Below, piece by piece: positions 1 to 5,726 of a stretch of 8,209 nucleotides of DNA. The notes below the pieces were generated by a model that had not been told where the DNA came from, did no database searches, and was given only the letters and a program-made list of their open reading frames with translations. The translations under genes were made by a program, and so were the position numbers. Numbering within the stretch: position 1 is the stretch's first letter; each line of letters starts with the position of its first letter. Source of the stretch: an uncultured Oscillospiraceae bacterium (GTDB lineage: Bacteria > Bacillota > Clostridia > Oscillospirales > Ruminococcaceae); contig CAJTSP010000120.1 in assembly GCA_910578965.1 (NCBI GenBank), forward strand, positions 1-8,209, read 5' to 3'.

Positions 1-115
1 GCCCAATATATATTATTATATCACATTTGCCGGGCAAAAATCCATGCAACAAATCTACAAAAAAAGGGCCAATAGTTCATGCAGAATCCCACTATACAAT
101 CCCCTGCAAACCGGG

Positions 116-121
116 TATAAT
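116..121 (+). promoter_or_regulatory. Possible -10 box (TATAAT), weak promoter
   Basis: A perfect TATAAT is followed by an A/C-rich leader. No recognisable -35 element lies 16-18 bp upstream (the sequence there is roughly TATACA), and there is no extended -10 TG. If active, it would start a rightward transcript near 128 that runs through the repeat array to the terminator at 927-959. The support is the hexamer alone. Confidence 0.25.
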
Positions 122-216
122 AAAGCCAGACAAACAGAAAACCTTTAAACGAGACAGCCGGAGCAAGAGCGGCCTGGGACACGGCCCGCCGGCGTAAAAG
201 AAAGGAGTGGATACCG

Positions 217-264
217 ATGGCTCATGAAGAACCCGTTCTGCGTGGGCAGGTCGGGGTCCGCTGA
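217..264 (+). CDS. Possible 15-residue small ORF
   Basis: The frame reads MAHEEPVLRGQVGVR and then stops. It is included because AAAGGAG at 201-207 lies 9 nt before the ATG, a good ribosome-binding spacing, and a TATAAT lies about 100 nt upstream. The peptide matches nothing I recognise. It could be a leader peptide, the first codons of a gene destroyed by later changes, or chance. The DNA after the stop is not an open continuation in any frame that looks coding. Confidence 0.18.
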   Translation: MAHEEPVLRGQVGVR

Positions 265-439
265 GGGCAAACCTCCCCAAAACGTCACAGGGCATCCCCT
301 GAAGGCAGACCAAAGAATGGGTAGAAGGTTCCCCAACGACGCGAGCGCCGCCTGCCGCAGACAAAAGACTTTTTTCAGATAGATCGACGGAAGAAGTGAT
401 CTCGTATGAGCATGCTGAGGTATCCGCCAATCATTTAAG

Positions 440-917
440 AAAAGTCCGACCGACCATTCTATAAAAAGAAAAGGCTGTGAGACCAATGTACTGACGGTTC
501 GTCCGCCAACCACCCTTTTCAGATGAGGCTGCGAAACCAATGAGCTGAAATTGCCGTCCTCCTTCCGATGCTTCTGGCACAGGAGGCAAAGGACGCCGAT
601 GGATTGGATTATCCTTCTGCACAAAACTCTCGCAAAACCCTTTTGTATGAGGCTATGAGTCCGATGGGCTAAGATGTTTGCAGGGATCATGTCATATTCG
701 TTGTAGCTTTCGCACAAAAACCATTTGAATGAGGCCGTGAGACCGATGAACTGAAAAGCGTGTCCGCCAACCAACACAACAAGATGAGGCTATGATGCCA
801 ATGGGCTGGTGAGTATTGGCCGATCCCTTACTTTGGAGTAGGCCTATAAAAAGCAGAAGCTTGAGCCGTTTGTCCGTTTATCATCTTTTGCATGAGGCTG
901 CGAGACCGATGTACTAA
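440..917 (+). repeat. Irregular array of ~50-bp direct repeats, unknown family
   Basis: Six clear copies share a core close to ATGAGGCTGYGAGACC followed by RATGNRCTRAA. Core positions are 472-494 (first bases degenerate), 523-549, 647-671, 729-755, 784-809 and 892-916. A seventh, eroded copy may lie at about 580-606. Each core is preceded, about 10-14 nt upstream, by a pyrimidine/CA-rich block: TCCGCCAACCA before copies 2 and 5, TCCGACCGACCA before copy 1, TCCGTTTATCA before copy 6, and CGCAAAACCC or CGCACAAAAACC before copies 3 and 4. The full unit is therefore about 50 bp. Copies 1-2 and 4-5 abut almost directly; the others are separated by unrelated sequence. Core-to-core spacing is roughly 51, 124, 82, 55 and 108 bp, and copies differ at several positions. 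That is unlike a CRISPR array or a simple tandem repeat. Copy 2 could fold with TTTCAG (517-522) against CTGAAA (545-550), but this pairing is not kept in the other copies. Function is unknown. Confidence 0.75.
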
Positions 918-926
918 ATAATGCCC

Positions 927-959
927 GCGCCCGCCTGGCAAGCCAGGCGGGCGCTTTTT
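927..959 (+). terminator. Strong rightward intrinsic terminator
   Basis: GCGCCCGCCTGGC (927-939) and GCCAGGCGGGCGC (942-954) are perfect inverted repeats, with a practical loop of CAAG, followed directly by TTTTT. The opposite strand has no T-run after the stem, so it acts rightward only. No protein gene lies immediately to its left. It must therefore end a transcript that crosses the repeat array, either from a gene beyond the left edge or from a promoter within 1-440. It also insulates the racemase promoter downstream. Confidence 0.9.
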
Positions 960-1087
960 GGGGTGTTGCAGCCTTCCTTCCGCGGCCGGCCCCGCTTTCT
1001 GAAAGCTGCTGGGGCAACCGGGCTTCCCCCGCCTCCCGGGCTCCTATTCCCCTGCCCGCTGCAGCAAAAATACGCGCTGTTTTCTGC
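960..1087. other. GC-rich spacer between terminator and racemase promoter
   Basis: This spacer has the GC-rich composition of the main genome, unlike the repeat region just to its left. I see no gene, repeat or clear regulatory motif. Open frames crossing it on both strands look like by-products of high GC. Confidence 0.5.
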
Positions 1088-1116
1088 TTGCACTTTGCCC
1101 GCGCGCCCTCTATAAT
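1088..1116 (+). promoter_or_regulatory. SigA-type promoter of the racemase gene
   Basis: TTGCAC (1088-1093), a 17-bp spacer and a perfect TATAAT (1111-1116). The predicted start is near 1123, giving a leader of about 25 nt that contains the Shine-Dalgarno AAAAGGGGG (1131-1139). The promoter fixes the gene's start, because the in-frame ATG at 1088 would lie inside the -35 box. Confidence 0.8.
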
Positions 1117-1147
1117 AAAAGGAGCCGTAAAAAAGGGGGCTGCATGG

Positions 1148-1870
1148 ATGGAAAAAAACGGCAACGAAAAGCGCCCGGTGCTGGGCATCCTGGGCGGGAT
1201 GGGGCCGATGAGCTCGGTGTATTTTTACGAGATGATTACCACCCACACCCCGGCCAAGAGGGATCAGGATCATCTGGACATCATCCTTTCCAGCCGTGCC
1301 TCCACCCCGGACCGCACCGCCTACATCCTGGGCGAGAGCGAAGAGGACCCCTTTGCCACCATGGAACACGACGCCGAAATGCTGGTGCAGTACGGGGCCA
1401 CCCTGCTTGCCATCACCTGCAACACCGCCCATTATTTTTACGATCGGCTGGCCCGCAGCCTGCCGGTACCAATCCTCAACATGGCGCGGCTCACGGTGCG
1501 ACAGGCCAAGGCCGAGGGCTGCCGGCGCCTGGGCGTGCTGGCTACCAGCGGCACGGTAGATACCCACACCTACCAACGGATGTGCCGGGCCGAGGGGTTG
1601 GGCTGCGTACTGCCCCCGGCCGAGCATCAGCAGGCCTTGATGCGTATCATCTATGGCCAGGTCAAAAGCGGCCGGCGGGCGGACATGGCGCTGTTTATGC
1701 AGATTGCAGACGGGCTGCGCGCCGCCGGCTGCGAGCGGGTGGTGCTGGGCTGCACCGAGCTGAGCCTCATCAAGCGGGATGAAGGGCTGGACAGCTTTTT
1801 TTTGGACAGCACCGAGGTTCTGGCTCGCGAAGCCCTGCTTGCCTGCGGCATCAGCCCCATCGGGTTTTAG
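1148..1870 (+). CDS. Aspartate/glutamate racemase family protein
   Basis: This is a 240-residue cytosolic enzyme of the PLP-independent Asp/Glu racemase superfamily, which interconverts L- and D-amino acids with two cysteines acting as acid and base. The N-terminal GILGGMGPMSS (13-23) is the family signature. The first catalytic cysteine is C91 in TCNTAH (90-95) and the second is C202 in GCTEL (201-205). Each half of the protein carries one, as expected for the two-lobed fold, and the length is typical. The ATG at 1148 is chosen because AAAAGGGGG lies 8 nt upstream and the promoter ends at 1116; the overlapping ATG at 1144 is out of frame. The MGPMSS motif and CNTAH favour the aspartate racemase (RacD/YgeA-like) branch over MurI glutamate racemase, but substrate cannot be settled from sequence. 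A physiological role could be supplying D-aspartate for cell-wall cross-bridges; that is inference. There is no clear terminator before metG, so read-through is possible. Confidence 0.92.
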   Translation: MEKNGNEKRPVLGILGGMGPMSSVYFYEMITTHTPAKRDQDHLDIILSSRASTPDRTAYILGESEEDPFATMEHDAEMLVQYGATLLAITCNTAHYFYDRLARSLPVPILNMARLTVRQAKAEGCRRLGVLATSGTVDTHTYQRMCRAEGLGCVLPPAEHQQALMRIIYGQVKSGRRADMALFMQIADGLRAAGCERVVLGCTELSLIKRDEGLDSFFLDSTEVLAREALLACGISPIGF

Positions 1871-2049
1871 CAAGGGTGCGGCCGCCCAAGCAGAGACGCC
1901 GCCCTTCCCCCTTCTCCCGCCGGCCCGGGGCCTGCCGCAAGGGCTGGCTTTTAACCCGGCCGCCGCACTTGTAAGGACCTTCTCCCCCGGAGAGTTCCCT
2001 TATTATCACGGGCCGTCTCATCTGCCGCCCATGAAAGGAATTGTACACG
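1871..2049 (+). other. Leader region before metG
   Basis: This 179-bp GC-rich spacer has no strong terminator. A possible -10 TATTAT (2001-2006) has no matching -35. AAAGGA (2034-2039) is the metG ribosome-binding site. Short G/C inverted repeats occur, such as GGCCCGGGGCC at about 1922-1932, but none has a U-run. I looked for a T-box leader and did not find a convincing one. metG may be transcribed from its own weak promoter or by read-through from 1116. Confidence 0.4.
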
Positions 2050-4026
2050 ATGCAAACCAAAAACACCTTCTACATCACCACCCCCATCTACTACCCCAGC
2101 GACAGGCTGCACATCGGCCACAGCTACACCACTGTGGCCTGCGACGCGCTGGCCCGGTTTGCCCGGATGCAGGGCAAGGAGGTCATGTTCCTCACCGGCA
2201 CCGACGAGCACGGCCAGAAGATCCAGGACAAGGCGGCTGCCAAGGGGGTGCCCCCCCAGGCCTATGTGGACGAGATCGTGGCCGGCATCAAGGAGCTGTG
2301 GAAGCTGCTGGACATCAGCTACGACCGGTTCATCCGCACCACCGACGCCTGCCACATTGAAAGCTGCCAAAAGATCTTTACCCGGCTGTACGAGCAGGGG
2401 GATATTTACAAGGGCGTGTACAAGGGCCACTACTGCAAGCCCTGTGAGAGCTTTTGGACCGACAGCCAGCTAAAGGACGGCAAATGCCCCGACTGCGGCC
2501 GAGAGGTCTATGAGGCCGAGGAGGAGGCCTATTTCTTCAAGACCGGCAAATATGCTGACCGGCTGCTGAGGCTCTACGAGGATAACCCTGCCTTTATCCA
2601 GCCCGAGAGCCGCAAAAACGAGATGATCGCCTTTATCCGGCAGGGTTTGCAGGACACCTGCGTCTCCCGCACCACCGTGCCCTGGGGCATCCCGGTGCCG
2701 TTTGACCAAAAGCACACGATGTATGTGTGGGTGGACGCCCTCTCCAACTACATCAGCGCGTTAGGCTACAGCAACAGCGCCTACAATGACTACGGCAAAT
2801 TTTGGCCGGCCGACCTGCACATGGTAGGCAAGGAGATCCTGCGGTTTCATACCATCCTCTGGCCGGCCATGCTGATGGCGCTGGACCTGCCGCTGCCGCA
2901 TCAGGTGTTCGGCCACGGCTGGCTGCTGCTTGAGGGCGGCAAGATGAGCAAATCCAAGGGCAACGTGGTAGACCCGGTGGTGCTCTGCGGCCGGTACGGG
3001 GTGGACGCCATCCGCTATTTTTTGCTGCGGGAAATCCCCTTTGGCAACGACGGCGTGTTTACCAACGAGGCGCTGATTGCCCGCATCAACGCCGACCTTG
3101 CCAACGACCTGGGCAACCTTTTAAGCCGCACTGTTTCGATGGTGGAAAAATACTTTGGCGGTAGCCTGCCAGGCTCCGAGGGGCGGGCCGCGGGCGAGTT
3201 TGATGAGGATTTGATCGGCGTTGTTTCGGCCATGCCGGCCAAGGCCGCCGCCGCCATGGAGCAGCTTTTGATCCCCCAGGCCCTGCAGGAAATTTTCAAG
3301 GCGATCCAGCGGGCCAATAAATACATCGACGAAACCGCCCCCTGGGCCCTGGCAAAGCAGGAGGAAAACCGCCCCCGGCTGGCGGCGGTGCTGTACAACC
3401 TCTGCGAAAGCCTGCGGTTTGCCGCCGTGCTGCTGGCTCCCTTCCTGCCCGGCACCGCGCCCCGCATTGCGGCCCAGCTTGGCCTTGCCGGGGATAACGC
3501 CGCCTTGGGCTATGAGGGCCTTGCCTTTGGCGGGGTAAGCCGCTACACGGTGCAGAAGGGCGAGCCGCTCTTCCCCCGCATCGACCCCGAAAAGGAATTG
3601 GAGGCCCTTGCCTCCGCGGCCGCCGGGCCTGCGCCGGAAAAAGCGCCCGAAGCCCCCGCGCCGGCCCCTGAGGCCGCGCCGCAGGAGCATTTGGCCGAGA
3701 TCACGATTGACGATTTTGCAAAATGCGAAATCCGGGTGGCCAGGGTGCTGGAATGCGAAAAGCTGCCCGAGAGTAAAAAGCTGCTCAAATTCCGCCTGTT
3801 CGACGGTGAGCGGGAGCGCACCATCCTTTCCGGCATTGCCAAGTGGTACAGCCCCGAGCAGCTCGTCGGCAAGCATGTGTGCATCGTGGCAAACCTGGCC
3901 CCTCGCCCCATGATGAAGGGCAAGTATGTCAGCGAGGGGATGATCCTCTCGGCCGAGGACGACGAGGGCAATGTGACGGTGGTGGAGCTGCCGCAGGGCG
4001 TCAAGCCCGGCAGCCTGCTGGGGTGA
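2050..4026 (+). CDS. metG: Methionine--tRNA ligase (MetRS)
   Basis: A class I aminoacyl-tRNA synthetase that attaches methionine to tRNA-Met (initiator and elongator) in the cytosol. It has 658 residues from the ATG at 2050, where AAAGGA lies 10 nt upstream; an in-frame TTG at 2041 is less likely. The Rossmann core carries HIGH at 21-24 and KMSKS at 298-302. Between them is a knuckle with four zinc-ligand cysteines, CKPC (129-132) and CPDC (146-149), and the conserved WGIPVP and YVWVDALSNY blocks. The alpha-helical anticodon-binding domain follows, roughly 330-510. An Ala/Pro/Glu-rich linker (about 515-548) leads to a C-terminal tRNA-binding OB-fold domain (about 550-658, starting ITIDDFAKCEIRVA), of the Trbp111/EMAPII type that dimerises and helps hold tRNA. 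All expected motifs are intact. The gene directly overlaps tatD, and the metG-tatD order is common in Firmicutes. Confidence 0.98.
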   Translation: MQTKNTFYITTPIYYPSDRLHIGHSYTTVACDALARFARMQGKEVMFLTGTDEHGQKIQDKAAAKGVPPQAYVDEIVAGIKELWKLLDISYDRFIRTTDACHIESCQKIFTRLYEQGDIYKGVYKGHYCKPCESFWTDSQLKDGKCPDCGREVYEAEEEAYFFKTGKYADRLLRLYEDNPAFIQPESRKNEMIAFIRQGLQDTCVSRTTVPWGIPVPFDQKHTMYVWVDALSNYISALGYSNSAYNDYGKFWPADLHMVGKEILRFHTILWPAMLMALDLPLPHQVFGHGWLLLEGGKMSKSKGNVVDPVVLCGRYGVDAIRYFLLREIPFGNDGVFTNEALIARINADLANDLGNLLSRTVSMVEKYFGGSLPGSEGRAAGEFDEDLIGVVSAMPAKAAAAMEQLLIPQALQEIFKAIQRANKYIDETAPWALAKQEENRPRLAAVLYNLCESLRFAAVLLAPFLPGTAPRIAAQLGLAGDNAALGYEGLAFGGVSRYTVQKGEPLFPRIDPEKELEALASAAAGPAPEKAPEAPAPAPEAAPQEHLAEITIDDFAKCEIRVARVLECEKLPESKKLLKFRLFDGERERTILSGIAKWYSPEQLVGKHVCIVANLAPRPMMKGKYVSEGMILSAEDDEGNVTVVELPQGVKPGSLLG

Positions 4027-4985
4027 GCGGGGCTTCGGGCTTGAGCGGGCAAAACGGCGCCGGTGCAGGTACGCCGGGCATAGCCGCAGCCATATCGGAT
4101 GCCGGCGGTGCTGCCGCGCCCGCCGAAATCAGCGCAAGCCCCCGCAAAAGCGCCGCCGAAGCCTCCCCCTTGCCGTCATCGGCCCCCGGCCCCATCTTTG
4201 ACAGCCATGCCCATTATACCAGCCGTCGGTTCGACGCCGACCGGGATGCCCTGCTTACGGGTCTGCCCGGCTTAGGGGTGTCCGGCATCGTTGAGTGCGG
4301 CACCCATCTGGACACAAGCCTTGCGGCGGTGGAACTGGCCCATCGGTATCCCTTTGTGTGGGCGGCGGTAGGCATCCACCCCGAAAGCCTGATCGAGCAG
4401 GACGCCGCGACGGTGGCCCGGTTTGGGGGCGACTGGGCGGCCGAGCTTGCCGCCATCCGCCCGCTGCTGGAAGACGGGCGGGCTGCGGCAATTGGCGAGT
4501 GCGGGCTGGACTACCATTGGCCGGTGCCTAAGGATGCCCAACTGGCCTTGTTTGAAGCGCAGTTAAGGCTTTCGCTCGAACTGGATAAGCCTATTATTGT
4601 GCACGACCGCGAGGCCCATGCCGACACCTATGCCCTTTTGCGCAAATACAAGCCCCGCGGGGTACTGCACTGCTTCAGCGGCAGTGCCGAGGACGCACTC
4701 TGGCTGGCAAGGCAGGGCATGTATATCGGGTTTGGGGGTGCGGCCACCTTTAAGGGGGCCCGCAGGGCGGTGCAGGCGGCCGCCGCCCTGCCGCCGGACG
4801 CCCTGCTGCTGGAAACCGACTGCCCCTATATGGCCCCCGAGCCCTACCGCGGGCGGCGCTGCCACTCCGGCATGATCGCCCGCACAGCGCAGGTTCTGGC
4901 CGCGGTACGGGGAGTGCCGGCCGGGGAGCTGCTGCGCATGACCGACCAGAATGCCCGGCGGCTGTTTGGGCTGCCGGCGGGCTGA
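4023..4985 (+). CDS. tatD: TatD family metal-dependent deoxyribonuclease
   Basis: A TIM-barrel metallohydrolase of the amidohydrolase superfamily. TatD proteins are Mg/Mn-dependent 3'-to-5' DNases linked to DNA repair and DNA fragmentation. Expected metal ligands are all visible: H62 and H64 (DSHAH), E159 (GECGLDY), H194 (IVHDREAH), H216 (LHCFSGS) and D266 (ETDCPYMAP). The C-terminal TDQNARRLFGL is also typical. The start is inferred as GTG 4023, which overlaps the metG TGA as GTGA, the classic junction for translational coupling; the frame itself runs open from well inside metG. This gives 320 residues, some 55-60 more than usual. Residues 1-56 are an Ala/Gly/Ser/Pro-rich, non-conserved extension before the core begins at PIFDSHAHY. 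A later start at a TTG near 4170 (LPSSAPGPIF) would give a normal length, but no ribosome-binding site is seen there. No ATG is available in this stretch. Confidence 0.93.
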   Translation: MSGASGLSGQNGAGAGTPGIAAAISDAGGAAAPAEISASPRKSAAEASPLPSSAPGPIFDSHAHYTSRRFDADRDALLTGLPGLGVSGIVECGTHLDTSLAAVELAHRYPFVWAAVGIHPESLIEQDAATVARFGGDWAAELAAIRPLLEDGRAAAIGECGLDYHWPVPKDAQLALFEAQLRLSLELDKPIIVHDREAHADTYALLRKYKPRGVLHCFSGSAEDALWLARQGMYIGFGGAATFKGARRAVQAAAALPPDALLLETDCPYMAPEPYRGRRCHSGMIARTAQVLAAVRGVPAGELLRMTDQNARRLFGLPAG

Positions 4986-5005
4986 GGGCAGCCGTCCGGT
5001 TTTTT

Positions 5006-5070
5006 GCCTGCCTTAAGGCCGCACGGGCAGGCTGCGGGCGGCCGGGTTTAACCGGCCCGAAAAATTTTAT
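5006..5070 (+). terminator. Two stem-loops after tatD, possible weak terminator
   Basis: GCCTGCC (5006-5012) can pair with GGCAGGC (5026-5032). Just downstream, GGCCGG (5040-5045) pairs with CCGGCC (5052-5057), followed by GAAAAATTTT rather than an immediate T-run. Termination is therefore likely weak or incomplete, and the next gene could be partly read from the metG-tatD transcript. Confidence 0.4.
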
Positions 5071-5147
5071 CCTTTGTCTTCTTATCCCGCCGCCGCGCAG
5101 GGCAGCGCACCGTTTGCATCTTAACAGCCAGCAAGGAGGAACCGAAT

Positions 5148-5378
5148 ATGAAAGCCCGTATTCCCAAACACCGTGAATTCATCATCAACTTTGGAGAAAA
5201 CGCCGACGACGCCCGCAGCCAGGAGGCTTGGGCCAAGCTGAACGCCATCGTAGAAGAGTACAAAAAGGCCCACAACGGCCGCAGCGTTTACGAGCCCACC
5301 TTCATTGAGGATACCGAGGAACAGGTAAAGGCGCTGCAGGCCGAGTACGGCTTCAGCTACACGGTGGAGCTGCGGTAG
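5148..5378 (+). CDS. Hypothetical 76-residue soluble protein
   Basis: I do not recognise this protein. Translation is well supported: AAGGAGG (5133-5139), nearly ideal, sits 8 nt before the ATG, and the frame ends cleanly at TAG. Codon choice resembles its neighbours (GCC, AAC, GAG, CTG rich). The product is highly charged, with a basic start (MKARIPKHREF) followed by a mostly acidic, helix-prone middle (about 17-42) and end (about 53-70). It has a fair number of aromatics and no cysteine, membrane segment or signal peptide. It stands alone between tatD and birA, 162 bp after tatD and before a strong terminator at 5581. I found no convincing promoter directly upstream. It is probably a small cytosolic protein restricted to this bacterial group; function unknown. 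Confidence 0.75.
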   Translation: MKARIPKHREFIINFGENADDARSQEAWAKLNAIVEEYKKAHNGRSVYEPTFIEDTEEQVKALQAEYGFSYTVELR

Positions 5379-5580
5379 GGCCTTGCGGCATGGCGGCGGA
5401 TGGCCCGGCCAAACCGACGGCGCCGGCCCGTTTTTGCTTGCAGCTTTTGCGTTTGTACCGGCTGGCCGCCTGCGCGCCTGTGCCTGCGGCCGTACTGGTG
5501 CGGCCCTTTGCGGATGTGCCTGCCGGGATTGCCGGCAGCCCACCCGCTCCTGCTTACTCTTCCTTTTACCTTGAGGCTCA
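5379..5580. other. GC-rich intergenic stretch after the small gene
   Basis: About 200 bp without a supported gene. A short hairpin occurs at 5521-5537 (TGCCGG/CCGGCA). A weak CCGGC/GCCGG pairing (about 5407-5428) is followed by CGTTTTT and could be a minor terminator for the small gene. Open frames crossing this stretch (for example 5390-5650) lack a ribosome-binding site, run through the terminator at 5581-5612 and reach into the birA operator. Confidence 0.45.
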
Positions 5581-5612
5581 AAAGCCGGCGCTGTGCAGCG
5601 CCGGCTTTTTTA
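5581..5612 (+). terminator. Perfect intrinsic terminator before the birA promoter
   Basis: AAAAGCCGGCGCTG (5581-5594) and CAGCGCCGGCTTTT (5597-5610) are perfect inverted repeats, followed by TT. The A-run on the left makes it able to work in both directions. It ends transcripts from the small gene (and any read-through from metG-tatD) and insulates the birA promoter, which starts only 35 bp downstream. Confidence 0.93.
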
Positions 5613-5622
5613 TGGAGGATGT

Positions 5623-5653
5623 TGTAAACCCTTTATCATTTTATGGTTGACAA
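5623..5653 (+). promoter_or_regulatory. BirA operator (biotin-responsive dyad)
   Basis: TTGTAAACC (5623-5631) and GGTTGACAA (5645-5653) form an inverted repeat with one mismatch (GGTTTACAA would be perfect) across a 13-bp spacer. This closely resembles the known BirA box, TTGTAAACC with a spacer of about 14-16 and then GGTTTACAA; counting 8-bp arms here gives a 15-bp spacer. The right arm contains the -35 hexamer of the birA promoter, so a bound BirA dimer carrying biotinyl-AMP would block RNA polymerase. Confidence 0.87.
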
Positions 5654-5676
5654 TATGTTTTCACCGCCTTTACAAT
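5647..5676 (+). promoter_or_regulatory. birA-bioY promoter
   Basis: TTGACA (5647-5652), an 18-bp spacer and TACAAT (5671-5676), with a predicted start near 5683. The -35 box lies inside the right arm of the BirA operator. The leader of about 44 nt contains the birA Shine-Dalgarno AGGGAGGG (5711-5718). Confidence 0.85.
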
Positions 5677-5726
5677 AGGGCCATCGACGGCGGCACAGCC
5701 GATGCGGTGTAGGGAGGGATACGGGC

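Larger units (their letters stand above)
1..470. other. Non-coding, moderately AT-rich stretch left of the repeat array
   Basis: I see no convincing protein gene here. The first 25 bases are almost pure A/T, followed by a short palindrome, TTTGCCGGGCAAA (about 25-37). A TATAAT hexamer sits at 116-121 and a ribosome-binding-site-like AAAGGAG at 201-207, upstream of a 15-codon reading frame. Base composition is clearly less GC-rich than the genes to the right. Possible eroded copies of the downstream repeat appear, for example TTTTCAGAT at about 372-380, which matches the TTTTCAGAT of a clear copy at 516-524, but these are too weak to call. Open frames on the minus strand here do not resemble any protein family I know. 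Confidence 0.5.

Noticed and set aside
145..777. 210-codon open frame on the minus strand across the repeats, with recurring LVSQPHLK-like peptides
   Set aside because: The recurring peptides come from the DNA repeat. Different copies put it in different reading frames (VSQPHLK, IGLTASFK, AHRTHSLI), spacing is not a multiple of three, and no family resemblance or ribosome-binding site is seen. The DNA repeat, not a protein, appears to be what is shared.
440..917. CRISPR array
   Set aside because: Repeat cores vary in sequence, distances between them range from about 51 to 124 bp, spacers are not uniform, and no cas genes are in view.
914..1873. 319-codon open frame on the minus strand opposite the racemase gene
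   Set aside because: It is antisense to a gene with two catalytic motifs, a promoter and a ribosome-binding site. Its product is low-complexity and rich in Gly, Ala and His, typical of the shadow frame of GC-rich DNA.
1871..2049. T-box leader upstream of metG
   Set aside because: An AAGGGTGCGGCCGCCC stretch at 1871 faintly recalls the T-box core, but it lacks the conserved TGG-ACCGCG bases, a specifier stem and a terminator/antiterminator pair. The space is also too short for a complete T-box.
1951..2430. Minus-strand open frame over the start of metG, and other long antisense frames at 3121-3876, 6276-6914 and 6973-7824
   Set aside because: All lie opposite well-identified genes with intact family motifs and show the low-complexity composition expected from reverse frames of GC-rich codons.
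5390..5650. 86-codon plus-strand frame after the small gene
   Set aside because: It has no ribosome-binding site, its product is low-complexity, and it passes through the perfect terminator at 5581-5612 and into the BirA operator.
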